Source: an uncultured Atopobium sp. (GTDB lineage Bacteria > Actinomycetota > Coriobacteriia > Coriobacteriales > Atopobiaceae). From it: 7,944 bases of DNA. Shown piece by piece: positions 1-6,572 of this stretch. The translations under genes were made by a program, and so were the position numbers. How positions within the stretch are numbered: the first letter of the stretch is position 1; each line of letters begins with the position of its first letter. Below the pieces are notes generated by a model. It saw only the letters and a program-made list of their open reading frames with translations, ran no database searches and was not told where the DNA came from. Where the stretch lies: positions 1 to 7,944 of the forward strand of contig CAMQEO010000057.1 of the NCBI GenBank assembly GCA_946999785.1. The letters run 5' to 3'.

Positions 1-42
1 ACGCGCGTTTACACGCAGCATCAAACACTAAAGGCTAAGCGT

Positions 43-2082
43 GTGCACATGCAAACGTATCATCATGCCAAAAGCAATAAAACGAGCACACAAATAAGCA
101 GCACGGCGTGGGGGCACAGCACACCTGACGCGGATGACATCTATCAAGAAACATCTCAACAAACGCTTCAACAGACGCGCAACACGCGTCATGCCAAACC
201 AATCATTCAACTTGAGCATGTGTCTGTTTGTTATAACAAAACGTTTTATGCACTGAAAAACATCAATTTGTCAATCCATGCAGGAGAACGTGTATGCATT
301 CTGGGCGCAAATGGTTCGGGAAAGTCAACGCTTGCGCGCGTTATCGCTGGGCTTATGGCTCCTGATCAAGGGCATGTTTGCCTGCTTGACCATTGTGTTT
401 TTGCGCAAGGAGCAAAAAATCTGTTTGCCTATGCTCAAGCACAAGAACGTTTGGGATATGTGTTTCAAAACCCCGATGAACAGATTATTAACAACGTTGT
501 TGAAGATGATATTGCATTTGGTCCAGAAAATTTGGGCGTTTCACCTCATGAGATCGAACATCGTGTAAAACGTGAACTCTCTCGTTTTACACTCGATGAT
601 CTGCGGCTTAAAAATCCCCATCAGCTCTCAGGCGGACAAAAACAAAGACTCGCGCTTGCAGGTGCACTTGCTATGGATCCTTATGTTCTTATATTGGATG
701 AACCAAGCGCGCAGCTTGATGTAACAAGCAGAAAAACACTTGATAGTCTACTTAAGCAGCTTTCGTGTGAAAAAACAACCATCATTCATATCACACATTT
801 TATGGACGAAGCGCTTGAAGCCGACAGGGTTGTGGTTTTAGACCATGGTCGCATTGTTGCAGATGATACTCCGCTCCAAGTATTTTCTCATGACAAGCTT
901 CTTCGCGATATAGGTCTTGATCTTCCATTATCGACACAAATTTCTAACCTATGTCACGCATACGGCTGCCCCGGCACTGTTGACATGACACCCAATGACC
1001 TTGCAACACTGCTGCGTACATACACAAGTACCAATCCTCAAAGAGATGCGCGCTCGCGTGGAGATAAGCGTGGAGATAAGCATGCATACAAGTCATCAAA
1101 CATAAACGTGCAGGATTCAAATACACAAACTCACCTGAAACATAACTCTTTAGAAACGCAAGAATTTGCCGTAGAGGCACAATCCCTTGGCTTTTCTTAT
1201 CAGCAAACAAACAAGGCAACACTTTCTGATCTTACTTTTAAGGTTAAGTACGGAACACGCGTTGCGTTTATAGGACAAACAGGTTCGGGCAAGTCAACGC
1301 TGCTTCGCCTGATAAGCGGTCTTGATAAACCAACACAGGGAAATGTATTCGTAAACTCCCGATCGCTTACGTTAGCGCGTGAGCGGCGATATATTCTAGG
1401 ACGCGTTGGGTATGTTATGCAAAATCCCGAACTACAACTTTTTGGCCAAACAGTATACGACGACGTGGCGCAAGGTCCGCGCAATCAAGCACTTTGTGCT
1501 GCTGAGATTGAGAATAGGACAAACGAAGCGCTTGAAGCGGTTGGAATGCTACACAAAAAAGACGCTGCACCTGACGAACTTTCGCGTGGTGAACAGCGCA
1601 GATGTGCAATTGCTGGCATATTGGCAATGAAGCCTAAGCTCATACTTATGGATGAGCCAACAAGTGGTTTAGACCCCCATTCGCGCGAATGTATTAACGA
1701 TTTGTTAGGCCAGCTCAAAGGTTCGTTTACTCTTTTGGAAGCTACGCACGATATGAATGAAGCCGCACAATGTGACTATGTTTTGGTGCTGCATCACGGG
1801 TGTATAGTAGCGCAGGGTGCGCCCTCAGAAATTTTTACCTATGAAAACGAAAACATGTTGAAAACATGGGGGCTTGGATTACCAGATTCCATGATCTGGG
1901 CAAAGCCTTGTCTTAATATACTCGGCAATGATGAAGAACACCTGCGCACCACTGCAGGCTTTATGCACACGCTCAAAGCTCTTTTGAGCACAAAAGAGGC
2001 AGGATGCAAGAGCAGTCGGACAAATACAGATTCATCCGCATGCATACAACACCTCACGAAACGAGCATGTCATAATGCATAG
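43..2082 (+). CDS. ecfA: Energy-coupling factor transporter ATPase, two ABC domains fused in one chain
   Basis: This is the ATP-hydrolysing part of an ECF-type importer. It sits on the cytoplasmic face and drives uptake of a vitamin or metal through EcfT and a separate S component. Two ABC domains are visible. Domain 1 spans about residues 54-290: Walker A GANGSGKST 88-96, Q-loop Q142, signature LSGGQ 195-199, Walker B with E220, H-loop H252. Domain 2 spans about 374-610: Walker A GQTGSGKST 411-419, Q460, variant signature LSRGEQ 513-518, Walker B with E538, H569. A polar linker of about 45 residues joins them. A single ECF ATPase is usually near 270-290 residues, so 679 fits a fusion plus extra tails. 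The first 50 residues are Thr/Gln/His-rich and outside the ABC fold. The start is uncertain. GTG at 43 has AAAGG 8 bases upstream and ATG at 49 is an alternative, but the frame is open to the left edge, so the gene could begin earlier. It overlaps ecfT by 8 bases. The transported substrate cannot be read from this protein. Confidence 0.93.
   Translation: MHMQTYHHAKSNKTSTQISSTAWGHSTPDADDIYQETSQQTLQQTRNTRHAKPIIQLEHVSVCYNKTFYALKNINLSIHAGERVCILGANGSGKSTLARVIAGLMAPDQGHVCLLDHCVFAQGAKNLFAYAQAQERLGYVFQNPDEQIINNVVEDDIAFGPENLGVSPHEIEHRVKRELSRFTLDDLRLKNPHQLSGGQKQRLALAGALAMDPYVLILDEPSAQLDVTSRKTLDSLLKQLSCEKTTIIHITHFMDEALEADRVVVLDHGRIVADDTPLQVFSHDKLLRDIGLDLPLSTQISNLCHAYGCPGTVDMTPNDLATLLRTYTSTNPQRDARSRGDKRGDKHAYKSSNINVQDSNTQTHLKHNSLETQEFAVEAQSLGFSYQQTNKATLSDLTFKVKYGTRVAFIGQTGSGKSTLLRLISGLDKPTQGNVFVNSRSLTLARERRYILGRVGYVMQNPELQLFGQTVYDDVAQGPRNQALCAAEIENRTNEALEAVGMLHKKDAAPDELSRGEQRRCAIAGILAMKPKLILMDEPTSGLDPHSRECINDLLGQLKGSFTLLEATHDMNEAAQCDYVLVLHHGCIVAQGAPSEIFTYENENMLKTWGLGLPDSMIWAKPCLNILGNDEEHLRTTAGFMHTLKALLSTKEAGCKSSRTNTDSSACIQHLTKRACHNA
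1057..1080 (+). repeat. 12-bp tandem duplication in the ecfA linker (RGDK twice)
   Basis: Two exact copies of CGTGGAGATAAG lie in frame and encode RGDK-RGDK at residues 339-346. They fall in the polar linker between the two ABC domains, where an insertion would be tolerated. The pattern suggests a recent slippage duplication. The RGD tripeptide is almost certainly without meaning in a cytoplasmic protein. Confidence 0.8.
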
Positions 2083-2884
2083 CAACAATACTCACCAACA
2101 AGACACGTTCTCATGTATACAACGTTTGGATCCGCGCACTAAAATTCTTGCGCTGATTCTACTTACATTTTCAATTTTTAGCATATCAACCTTTACCGAT
2201 CTGCTTATACATGGCGCGCTCATCGTTATTATCGCGTTGCTCGCACATATCTCACTGTTAGAACTTGCACGCTCATGCAAACACTTCCTAGGAATTATTA
2301 TCGCCGTTGGTATATGTAATATGATTTTTATACAACAAGGAGAAGTACTGGTATCTGTTGGATTTTTTACGCTTACGCGTGGTGGAATTGCACTTTCGTG
2401 TTTGTATTCATTGCGCATACTATGCGCGCTCACCTTGGGCGCAGTTCTCGTGAACACCACTTCTACGGTGCAGATATGCAATGCATTTGAAGCATTTTTG
2501 GCACCACTTGCACGCATTGGTCTGCCCGCGCGCGAGATTGCCATGGTGTTTTCGCTCATGCTGCGCTTCATTCCGCTGATTGCATTTGAAGCCACCTCTC
2601 TTACCGAAGCTCAACTTATTCGCGGTGCACGTTACCAAAAAGCCACCCTCAAAACCCAGTTTCATATAATGAGCTCTACGTTAACCGCTTTACTCACTAA
2701 AACTTATCAACATGCACAAGGCTTATCGCAAGCATTGGACGCGCGTAATTATCGCGTGTACACTGAGCGAACGCACTGGCATCCTCTGCGTTTTGCACAA
2801 CTTGATATACAGTGTGTTGCATTTCTTATAGTTTTCATTTCCTTGCGCATTACGTGTATGTTCATGAATATATTTCCTCTGTAG
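2075..2884 (+). CDS. ecfT: Energy-coupling factor transporter transmembrane protein EcfT
   Basis: EcfT is the membrane scaffold that links the ATPases to the substrate-binding S component. The 269-residue length is normal for the family. The N-terminal LDPRTK motif is at residues 18-23. It is followed by about four strongly hydrophobic segments (roughly 25-57, 71-86, 105-126 and 155-172) and a last one near 245-266. The long cytoplasmic region between them carries the two coupling motifs that contact the ATPase Q-loop grooves: EAQLIRGAR at 178-186 and ALDARNY at 220-226. The second is usually an Ala-Arg-Gly type motif, and here Asn replaces Gly. SLMLRFIP at 160-167 is also typical. The ATG lies inside the end of ecfA (shared bases ATGCATAG), and no strong ribosome site precedes it, so translation is probably coupled. 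No EcfS gene follows, so the S component is either upstream of the window or encoded elsewhere. Confidence 0.94.
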   Translation: MHSNNTHQQDTFSCIQRLDPRTKILALILLTFSIFSISTFTDLLIHGALIVIIALLAHISLLELARSCKHFLGIIIAVGICNMIFIQQGEVLVSVGFFTLTRGGIALSCLYSLRILCALTLGAVLVNTTSTVQICNAFEAFLAPLARIGLPAREIAMVFSLMLRFIPLIAFEATSLTEAQLIRGARYQKATLKTQFHIMSSTLTALLTKTYQHAQGLSQALDARNYRVYTERTHWHPLRFAQLDIQCVAFLIVFISLRITCMFMNIFPL

Positions 2885-2923
2885 CTTCCTCTGTAGTTTC
2901 CTCTGTAGCTTTCTCTGTGGCTT
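2876..2923 (+). repeat. Four-copy 12-bp tandem repeat starting at the ecfT stop codon
   Basis: The unit CCTCTGTAGCTT occurs at 2876-2887, 2888-2899 (one change), 2900-2911 and 2912-2923 (two changes). The first copy encodes the last two residues, Pro-Leu, and the TAG stop of ecfT. Because 12 is a multiple of three, the stop is repeated in frame in copies 2 and 3, while copy 4 has TGG. This looks like a minisatellite formed by slippage at the end of the gene. Confidence 0.85.
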
Positions 2924-3106
2924 CGTTAAGCGCATAAATACATAACAAAATGCCTGTTCAAACAACTTATAAACTGCTCATTTTTTGAATCGTTAAGCGC
3001 ACATAAAACCTTTCACGCTCCATTTGTAAAAACACTCACAGACGCGCACACAAACCCATACCATTAACGGAACACCGCGTATCGTTTACCTAAATGCACG
3101 TATATC
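2885..3106. other. AT-rich spacer after ecfT, no gene seen
   Basis: After the tandem repeat the spacer holds no ORF with a credible ribosome site. It carries a 12-base direct repeat, TCGTTAAGCGCA, at 2923-2934 and 2990-3001. It also carries one ATCGTTTACC box (3081-3090) resembling boxes upstream of galE. No convincing intrinsic terminator for the ECF operon was found. Confidence 0.6.
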
Positions 3107-3141
3107 TTGTCTAGACAAAAATATAATTAATCTCGTATACA
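3107..3141 (+). promoter_or_regulatory. Probable promoter and operator palindrome of the alcohol dehydrogenase gene
   Basis: TTGTCTAGACAA at 3107-3118 is a perfect 12-bp palindrome. It contains TAGACA (3112-3117, five of six to TTGACA), which is 18 bases from TATACA (3136-3141). A TATAAT hexamer at 3122-3127 is an alternative -10 box but has no good -35 partner. A regulator bound to the palindrome would cover the promoter. The GTCTAGAC core fits the GT-N-TA-N-AC pattern known for HutC-type GntR regulators. That regulator assignment is inference. Confidence 0.5.
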
Positions 3142-3153
3142 AAGGGCATAAAG

Positions 3154-3160
3154 AAGGAGG
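3154..3160 (+). promoter_or_regulatory. Strong ribosome binding site of adh
   Basis: AAGGAGG lies seven bases before the ATG at 3168. It fixes the start and suggests high translation. Confidence 0.85.
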
Positions 3161-3167
3161 GGTACCC

Positions 3168-4229
3168 ATGAAGGGTTATGCTATGCTCAAAATTGGAGAG
3201 TCTGGATGGATCGAAAAAGACGCTCCCAAATGCGGTCCTCTTGACGCAATTTGTAAGCCATTAGCTGTTGCAATATGTACATCCGATGTGCATACGCTTT
3301 GGGAAGGCGCTATTGGCGATCGTCACAACATGATTTTAGGCCACGAATGCTGTGGCGAGGTTGTAGAAGTTGGCGAACTGGTAAAAGACTTTAAACCCGG
3401 TGATCGCGTCTTGGTTCCTGCAATTACACCCGACTGGAACTCCCTTGAAGCACAAGCAGGTTATGCCATGCACTCGGGAGGCATGCTTGCAGGTTGGAAG
3501 TTCTCTAACTTTAAAGATGGCGTTTTTGGAGAACTGTTCCACGTTAACGATGCAGATGGCAATCTTGCACATCTTCCTTCAAACATTTCTCCTGCTGATG
3601 CGTGCATTTTGTCAGACATGGTTCCCACAGGTTTTCATGCAGTTGAGCTTGCAGATGTCCAATTTGGCGACACGGTTTTAGTTATTGGTATTGGTCCTGT
3701 GGGTTTGATGAGCGTAGCTGGTGCAGCACTTCGCGGAGCATCGCGTATTATTGCAGTTGGAACTCGTCCAAAATGTGTTGAAGTTGCTAAAGGTTATGGC
3801 GCCAACGAATTCATTAGTTATAAAGACGGATCTATTTCTGAGCAAGTTCTCAAAATGACCCAAGGTAAGGGTGTAGATCGCGTTTGTATTGCAGGAGGAA
3901 ATTGCTCCACATTTGAAGAGGCCGTCAAAGCGTTAAAGCCTGGTGGAAAAATTGGTAACGTAAACTATCTTGGTTCGGGTGAATTTGTTACCATTCCTCG
4001 TGTTGAATGGGGCGTTGGCATGGGCCATAAAGATATTCGCGGCGGTCTTATGCCCGGAGGGCGTTTACGCATGGAGAAGTTAAGCTCACTTGTTTCTGCA
4101 GGTAGGCTGGATCTTCATCCCGAGATCACGCACCTCTATCATGGTTGGGAACATCTCGAAGAGGCTATCTTTACCATGCGGGAAAAACCAGTAGACCTCA
4201 TCAAGCCTGTTGTTGTTTTGGAAGACTAA
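3168..4229 (+). CDS. adh: NADP-dependent secondary alcohol dehydrogenase, zinc type
   Basis: This enzyme interconverts secondary alcohols (such as 2-propanol or 2-butanol) and ketones with NADP(H) in the cytoplasm. The 353-residue protein resembles, nearly end to end, the Clostridium beijerinckii and Thermoanaerobacter brockii enzymes as I remember them. The catalytic zinc ligands of that family are at the expected positions: C37, H59 and D150, with E60 beside them. The Rossmann motif GIGPVG is at 174-179. The NADP-selecting residues known for the C. beijerinckii enzyme (Gly198, Ser199, Arg200, Tyr218) appear as G198, T199, R200 and Y218, so NADP(H) is favoured over NAD(H). The four-cysteine structural zinc lobe is absent, as in these relatives. 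The gene has its own promoter region, a strong ribosome site and a terminator 35 bases after the stop, so it is probably a single-gene unit. The likely role is disposal of reducing power or aldehyde/ketone reduction during fermentation. The natural substrate is not known. Confidence 0.95.
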   Translation: MKGYAMLKIGESGWIEKDAPKCGPLDAICKPLAVAICTSDVHTLWEGAIGDRHNMILGHECCGEVVEVGELVKDFKPGDRVLVPAITPDWNSLEAQAGYAMHSGGMLAGWKFSNFKDGVFGELFHVNDADGNLAHLPSNISPADACILSDMVPTGFHAVELADVQFGDTVLVIGIGPVGLMSVAGAALRGASRIIAVGTRPKCVEVAKGYGANEFISYKDGSISEQVLKMTQGKGVDRVCIAGGNCSTFEEAVKALKPGGKIGNVNYLGSGEFVTIPRVEWGVGMGHKDIRGGLMPGGRLRMEKLSSLVSAGRLDLHPEITHLYHGWEHLEEAIFTMREKPVDLIKPVVVLED

Positions 4230-4263
4230 AACAGACGAGCTTTACACCATTTAAAGCATACTG

Positions 4264-4299
4264 CCCACAAATTGCATAATGCGGTTTGTGGGTTTTCTT
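4264..4299 (+). terminator. Intrinsic terminator of adh
   Basis: CCCACAAA at 4264-4271 pairs perfectly with TTTGTGGG at 4285-4292. Inside it, two G-T wobbles and GCA/TGC extend the stem to 13 pairs with a three-base loop. TTTTCTT follows directly. A smaller perfect hairpin (GCTTTA 4239-4244 with TAAAGC 4252-4257) precedes it. The run of T lies only on the + side, so it acts for adh. Confidence 0.88.
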
Positions 4300-4324
4300 A
4301 TCGCTTACAAAATCTATTTTCTTA

Positions 4325-4388
4325 TTGCTTACAGCACGGGCGTATACTATACAAAATGATTGTTTACAGCACGGGCGTATACTATACA
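4325..4388 (+). promoter_or_regulatory. Two possible tandem promoters with operator-like inverted repeats, upstream of galE
   Basis: TTGCTT (4325-4330) is followed after 17 bases by TATACA (4348-4353). TTGTTT (4360-4365) is followed after 17 bases by TATACA (4383-4388). Each -10 box overlaps the 11-base inverted repeat GTATA-C-TATAC, so a repressor there would block both. Matches to the -35 consensus are only fair, so transcription start points are uncertain. Confidence 0.42.
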
Positions 4389-4402
4389 AAATGATTGTTT
4401 AC
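4329..4402 (+). repeat. Exact tandem 35-bp duplication in the galE leader
   Basis: Bases 4329-4363 and 4364-4398 are identical, and the first four bases of a third copy (TTAC) follow at 4399-4402. Each unit contains the inverted repeat GTATA-C-TATAC (4342-4352 and 4377-4387). The lack of any mismatch means either a recent duplication or active conservation. Confidence 0.93.
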
Positions 4403-4434
4403 TAACGTCTTAACGTACAGAAAGCGGTGTGACT

Positions 4435-5475
4435 ATGGAACAGCATCAATGTGTTCTGGTAACAGGCGGAGCAGGATTTATTGGAAGTCATACCTGCGTT
4501 GTCCTTTTAAGTGCGGGATATGATGTAGTTATAGTAGATGACTTATCAAATGCTAACATACGTGTTCTTGACCGTATTCACACCATTGTAGGCGACAAAG
4601 CATTTGCGCATCTTACGTTTTACCAAGCAAACGTTTGCGATGAGAGCGCGCTTGATTTAGTATTTAGCAAACATCCCATCTCAAGCGTTATTCATTTTGC
4701 AGGTTTTAAAGCTGTTGGCGAATCGGTTTCTAAACCAGTTGAATATTATTCAAACAATCTTATGTCAACACTGGTGCTTACCCAAGTAATGAAAAAGCAT
4801 GGCTGTCACTCTATTATTTTCTCAAGCTCGGCAACGGTCTACGGCGATCCTGATTCGCTTCCTCTTACCGAAGAAAGTCCAAAGAAAAATGCAACCAATC
4901 CTTACGGCTGGACAAAATGGATGATCGAGCAAATTCTGAGCGACATCGTTGTAGCCGATCCTTCGTATAATGTTGTGTTGCTTCGTTACTTTAACCCCAT
5001 TGGTGCTCACCCATCAGGACTTATAGGCGAAGACCCGCGCGGCATACCCAATAATTTGTTGCCTTATGTAGCTCAAGTTGCCGTTGGTAAACGCGAATAC
5101 GTGCATGTTTTTGGCAACGATTATCCAACGCCTGATGGAACAGGCGTTCGTGATTATATTCATGTTATGGATCTTGCAACAGGTCATCTTGCAGCACTTC
5201 GTTGGATGCAAGGTAAACAAGGTTGCGAAGTATTCAATTTAGGTACTGGTAAGGGAACGTCTGTACTTGAAATTATTCATGCATTTTCCGAAGCGTGCGG
5301 CAAAGAGCTCCCCTATAAAATTGAACCACGTCGACCAGGTGACGTTGCAACTAATTATGCAGATTGTAGCAAGGCGTATAGCGAAATGGGTTGGAAAGCA
5401 CAATACGATATTAAAGACATGTGTCGCGACGGCTGGGAATGGCAATCAAACAATCCATCGGGTTACGAATGTTAA
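4435..5475 (+). CDS. galE: UDP-glucose 4-epimerase
   Basis: GalE interconverts UDP-glucose and UDP-galactose using tightly bound NAD. It serves the Leloir pathway and supplies UDP-galactose for surface glycans. The 346-residue protein is an extended short-chain dehydrogenase of normal length. Visible are the NAD motif GGAGFIG at 11-17, the catalytic serine region SSSATVYG at 130-137, and the catalytic pair Tyr157 and Lys161 in YGWTK. The ending RRPGDVATNYAD is typical of the family. The residue matching the sugar-pocket gate (Tyr299 in E. coli, Cys307 in human) is Asn307 here. ATG 4435 is preferred because AAAGCGG (4421-4427) lies seven bases upstream; the in-frame GTG at 4429 would be too close to it. 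No other Leloir gene is nearby, and the gene is linked to a prenyl synthase. A role in making envelope sugar nucleotides is therefore more likely than galactose use, though this is inference. Confidence 0.96.
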   Translation: MEQHQCVLVTGGAGFIGSHTCVVLLSAGYDVVIVDDLSNANIRVLDRIHTIVGDKAFAHLTFYQANVCDESALDLVFSKHPISSVIHFAGFKAVGESVSKPVEYYSNNLMSTLVLTQVMKKHGCHSIIFSSSATVYGDPDSLPLTEESPKKNATNPYGWTKWMIEQILSDIVVADPSYNVVLLRYFNPIGAHPSGLIGEDPRGIPNNLLPYVAQVAVGKREYVHVFGNDYPTPDGTGVRDYIHVMDLATGHLAALRWMQGKQGCEVFNLGTGKGTSVLEIIHAFSEACGKELPYKIEPRRPGDVATNYADCSKAYSEMGWKAQYDIKDMCRDGWEWQSNNPSGYEC

Positions 5476-6569
5476 ACGCACAATATAACATGGACACGCA
5501 TGAAAGCCGAGCGTTTACTACATTTTTGCAGGAAACGCTGCCTTATATTGTGTGTGCGCTCACACAGAGTCTACAAGAACCCTTAGGCTCTCAAGCGCAG
5601 ACAGATTTGCAAGCATACCTCTATCAACCGCTTGCACACTTTAGCGTGAACGGTGGAAAATTAATTCGTCCAGCGCTGTGTATATTGGGAGCTTACGCTT
5701 GCGGATATGAAGATCTTCTTAATGACAACGCCAGCATGCAAAAATCTGCATCAGAAGCACTTCTGCAGCTAAGTTGTGCGTTTGAGCATTTTCAAGCGGC
5801 GGCGCTGATTCATGATGATATAGCTGATGAGAGTCTTCTGCGCCGTGGCGAGCCATGTCTGTATCGAGTACATGGAACAGGTCTTGCTACTAATATGGGT
5901 GATAGCGCCCTTGTACATGCACTAGAATGCATAAATTCGCTTTCGGACATTTCTGATGAATTGCGAGCTCGGCTCATACAAGAATTTATAACTATGGAGA
6001 AGCACACCATAGAAGGCCAAGCGCTTGATGTGGGCTGGTCAAACGAGAATCGTTGGGATATTTCGCTTGATGATTATCTCTATATGGCAACATCAAAAAC
6101 AGCATATTACTCCGCAAGCACGCCTCTTGTTACAGGAGCACTCTTTGCTGGCGCAAACCAAGAGCGCAGCGAGGCTCTGCGAGCTTATGGACTACAAGCA
6201 GGCTTAGCATTTCAGTTGAAAGATGATGAGCTTAATCTTTTTGGCGATGCAAACAAACTTGGAAAAGACCTCCGAAGTGACATCGTTGAAGGTAAACGAA
6301 CCTATCTAACACTGTATGCGCTTTCGCACTTGAACGCACTACAAAGTGCGCAGCTCAAAGAAATTTTAACCAAGCCCCATAATTCGCCAGATGAACTAGA
6401 CAAGGCATGCGCCCTCATAGAAGTATCAGGCGCGCGAATGCACAGTCATAACCTTGCCCATTCTTTAGCACAACAAGCAGACGCATGTATAGATGAAAAT
6501 CTTTTCTCTAAAGACACCGTTGCTATTTTGCATGCAATGACCGCATTTTTTATTCAGCGGAATGCATAG
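5469..6569 (+). CDS. trans-Polyprenyl diphosphate synthase (IspB/GGPPS-like)
   Basis: This enzyme adds isopentenyl diphosphate units to an allylic primer to make all-trans polyprenyl diphosphate. From the start at 5469 (366 residues) the family marks are: GGKLIRP 62-68, first aspartate motif DDIAD 116-120 followed by LLRRG, K210 in SKTAYY, second motif FQLKDDELN 248-256, and GKDLRSDIVEGKRT 265-278. The first motif lacks the two-residue insert of bacterial farnesyl synthases. Ala occupies the fourth and fifth positions before it, which usually lets the chain grow beyond C15-C20, but product length cannot be fixed from sequence. The second motif ends in Asn instead of Asp. ATG 5469 overlaps the galE stop (ATGTTAA), suggesting coupled translation. 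ATG 5490 is an alternative, and the in-frame GTG at 5421 would run deep into galE. Neither start has a clear ribosome site. Products could serve quinone side chains or other lipids. Confidence 0.94.
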   Translation: MLNAQYNMDTHESRAFTTFLQETLPYIVCALTQSLQEPLGSQAQTDLQAYLYQPLAHFSVNGGKLIRPALCILGAYACGYEDLLNDNASMQKSASEALLQLSCAFEHFQAAALIHDDIADESLLRRGEPCLYRVHGTGLATNMGDSALVHALECINSLSDISDELRARLIQEFITMEKHTIEGQALDVGWSNENRWDISLDDYLYMATSKTAYYSASTPLVTGALFAGANQERSEALRAYGLQAGLAFQLKDDELNLFGDANKLGKDLRSDIVEGKRTYLTLYALSHLNALQSAQLKEILTKPHNSPDELDKACALIEVSGARMHSHNLAHSLAQQADACIDENLFSKDTVAILHAMTAFFIQRNA

Positions 6570-6572
6570 AGA

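Noticed and set aside
1057..1080. RGD cell-adhesion motif
   Set aside because: It sits in a linker of a cytoplasmic ATPase and arises from a short DNA duplication.
2092..2595. 167-codon open frame on the minus strand inside ecfT
   Set aside because: It lies wholly antisense to a clear EcfT gene, has no family motif and no ribosome site.
2723..2965. Minus-strand frame with repeated QRKL units
   Set aside because: The repeats are only the translation of the 12-bp minisatellite on the other strand.
4329..4402. CRISPR-like repeats
   Set aside because: The units are directly adjacent without spacers and there are only two.
5421..5468. GTG start of the prenyl synthase deep inside galE
   Set aside because: It would give a 55-base overlap, and the added residues do not belong to the family domain.
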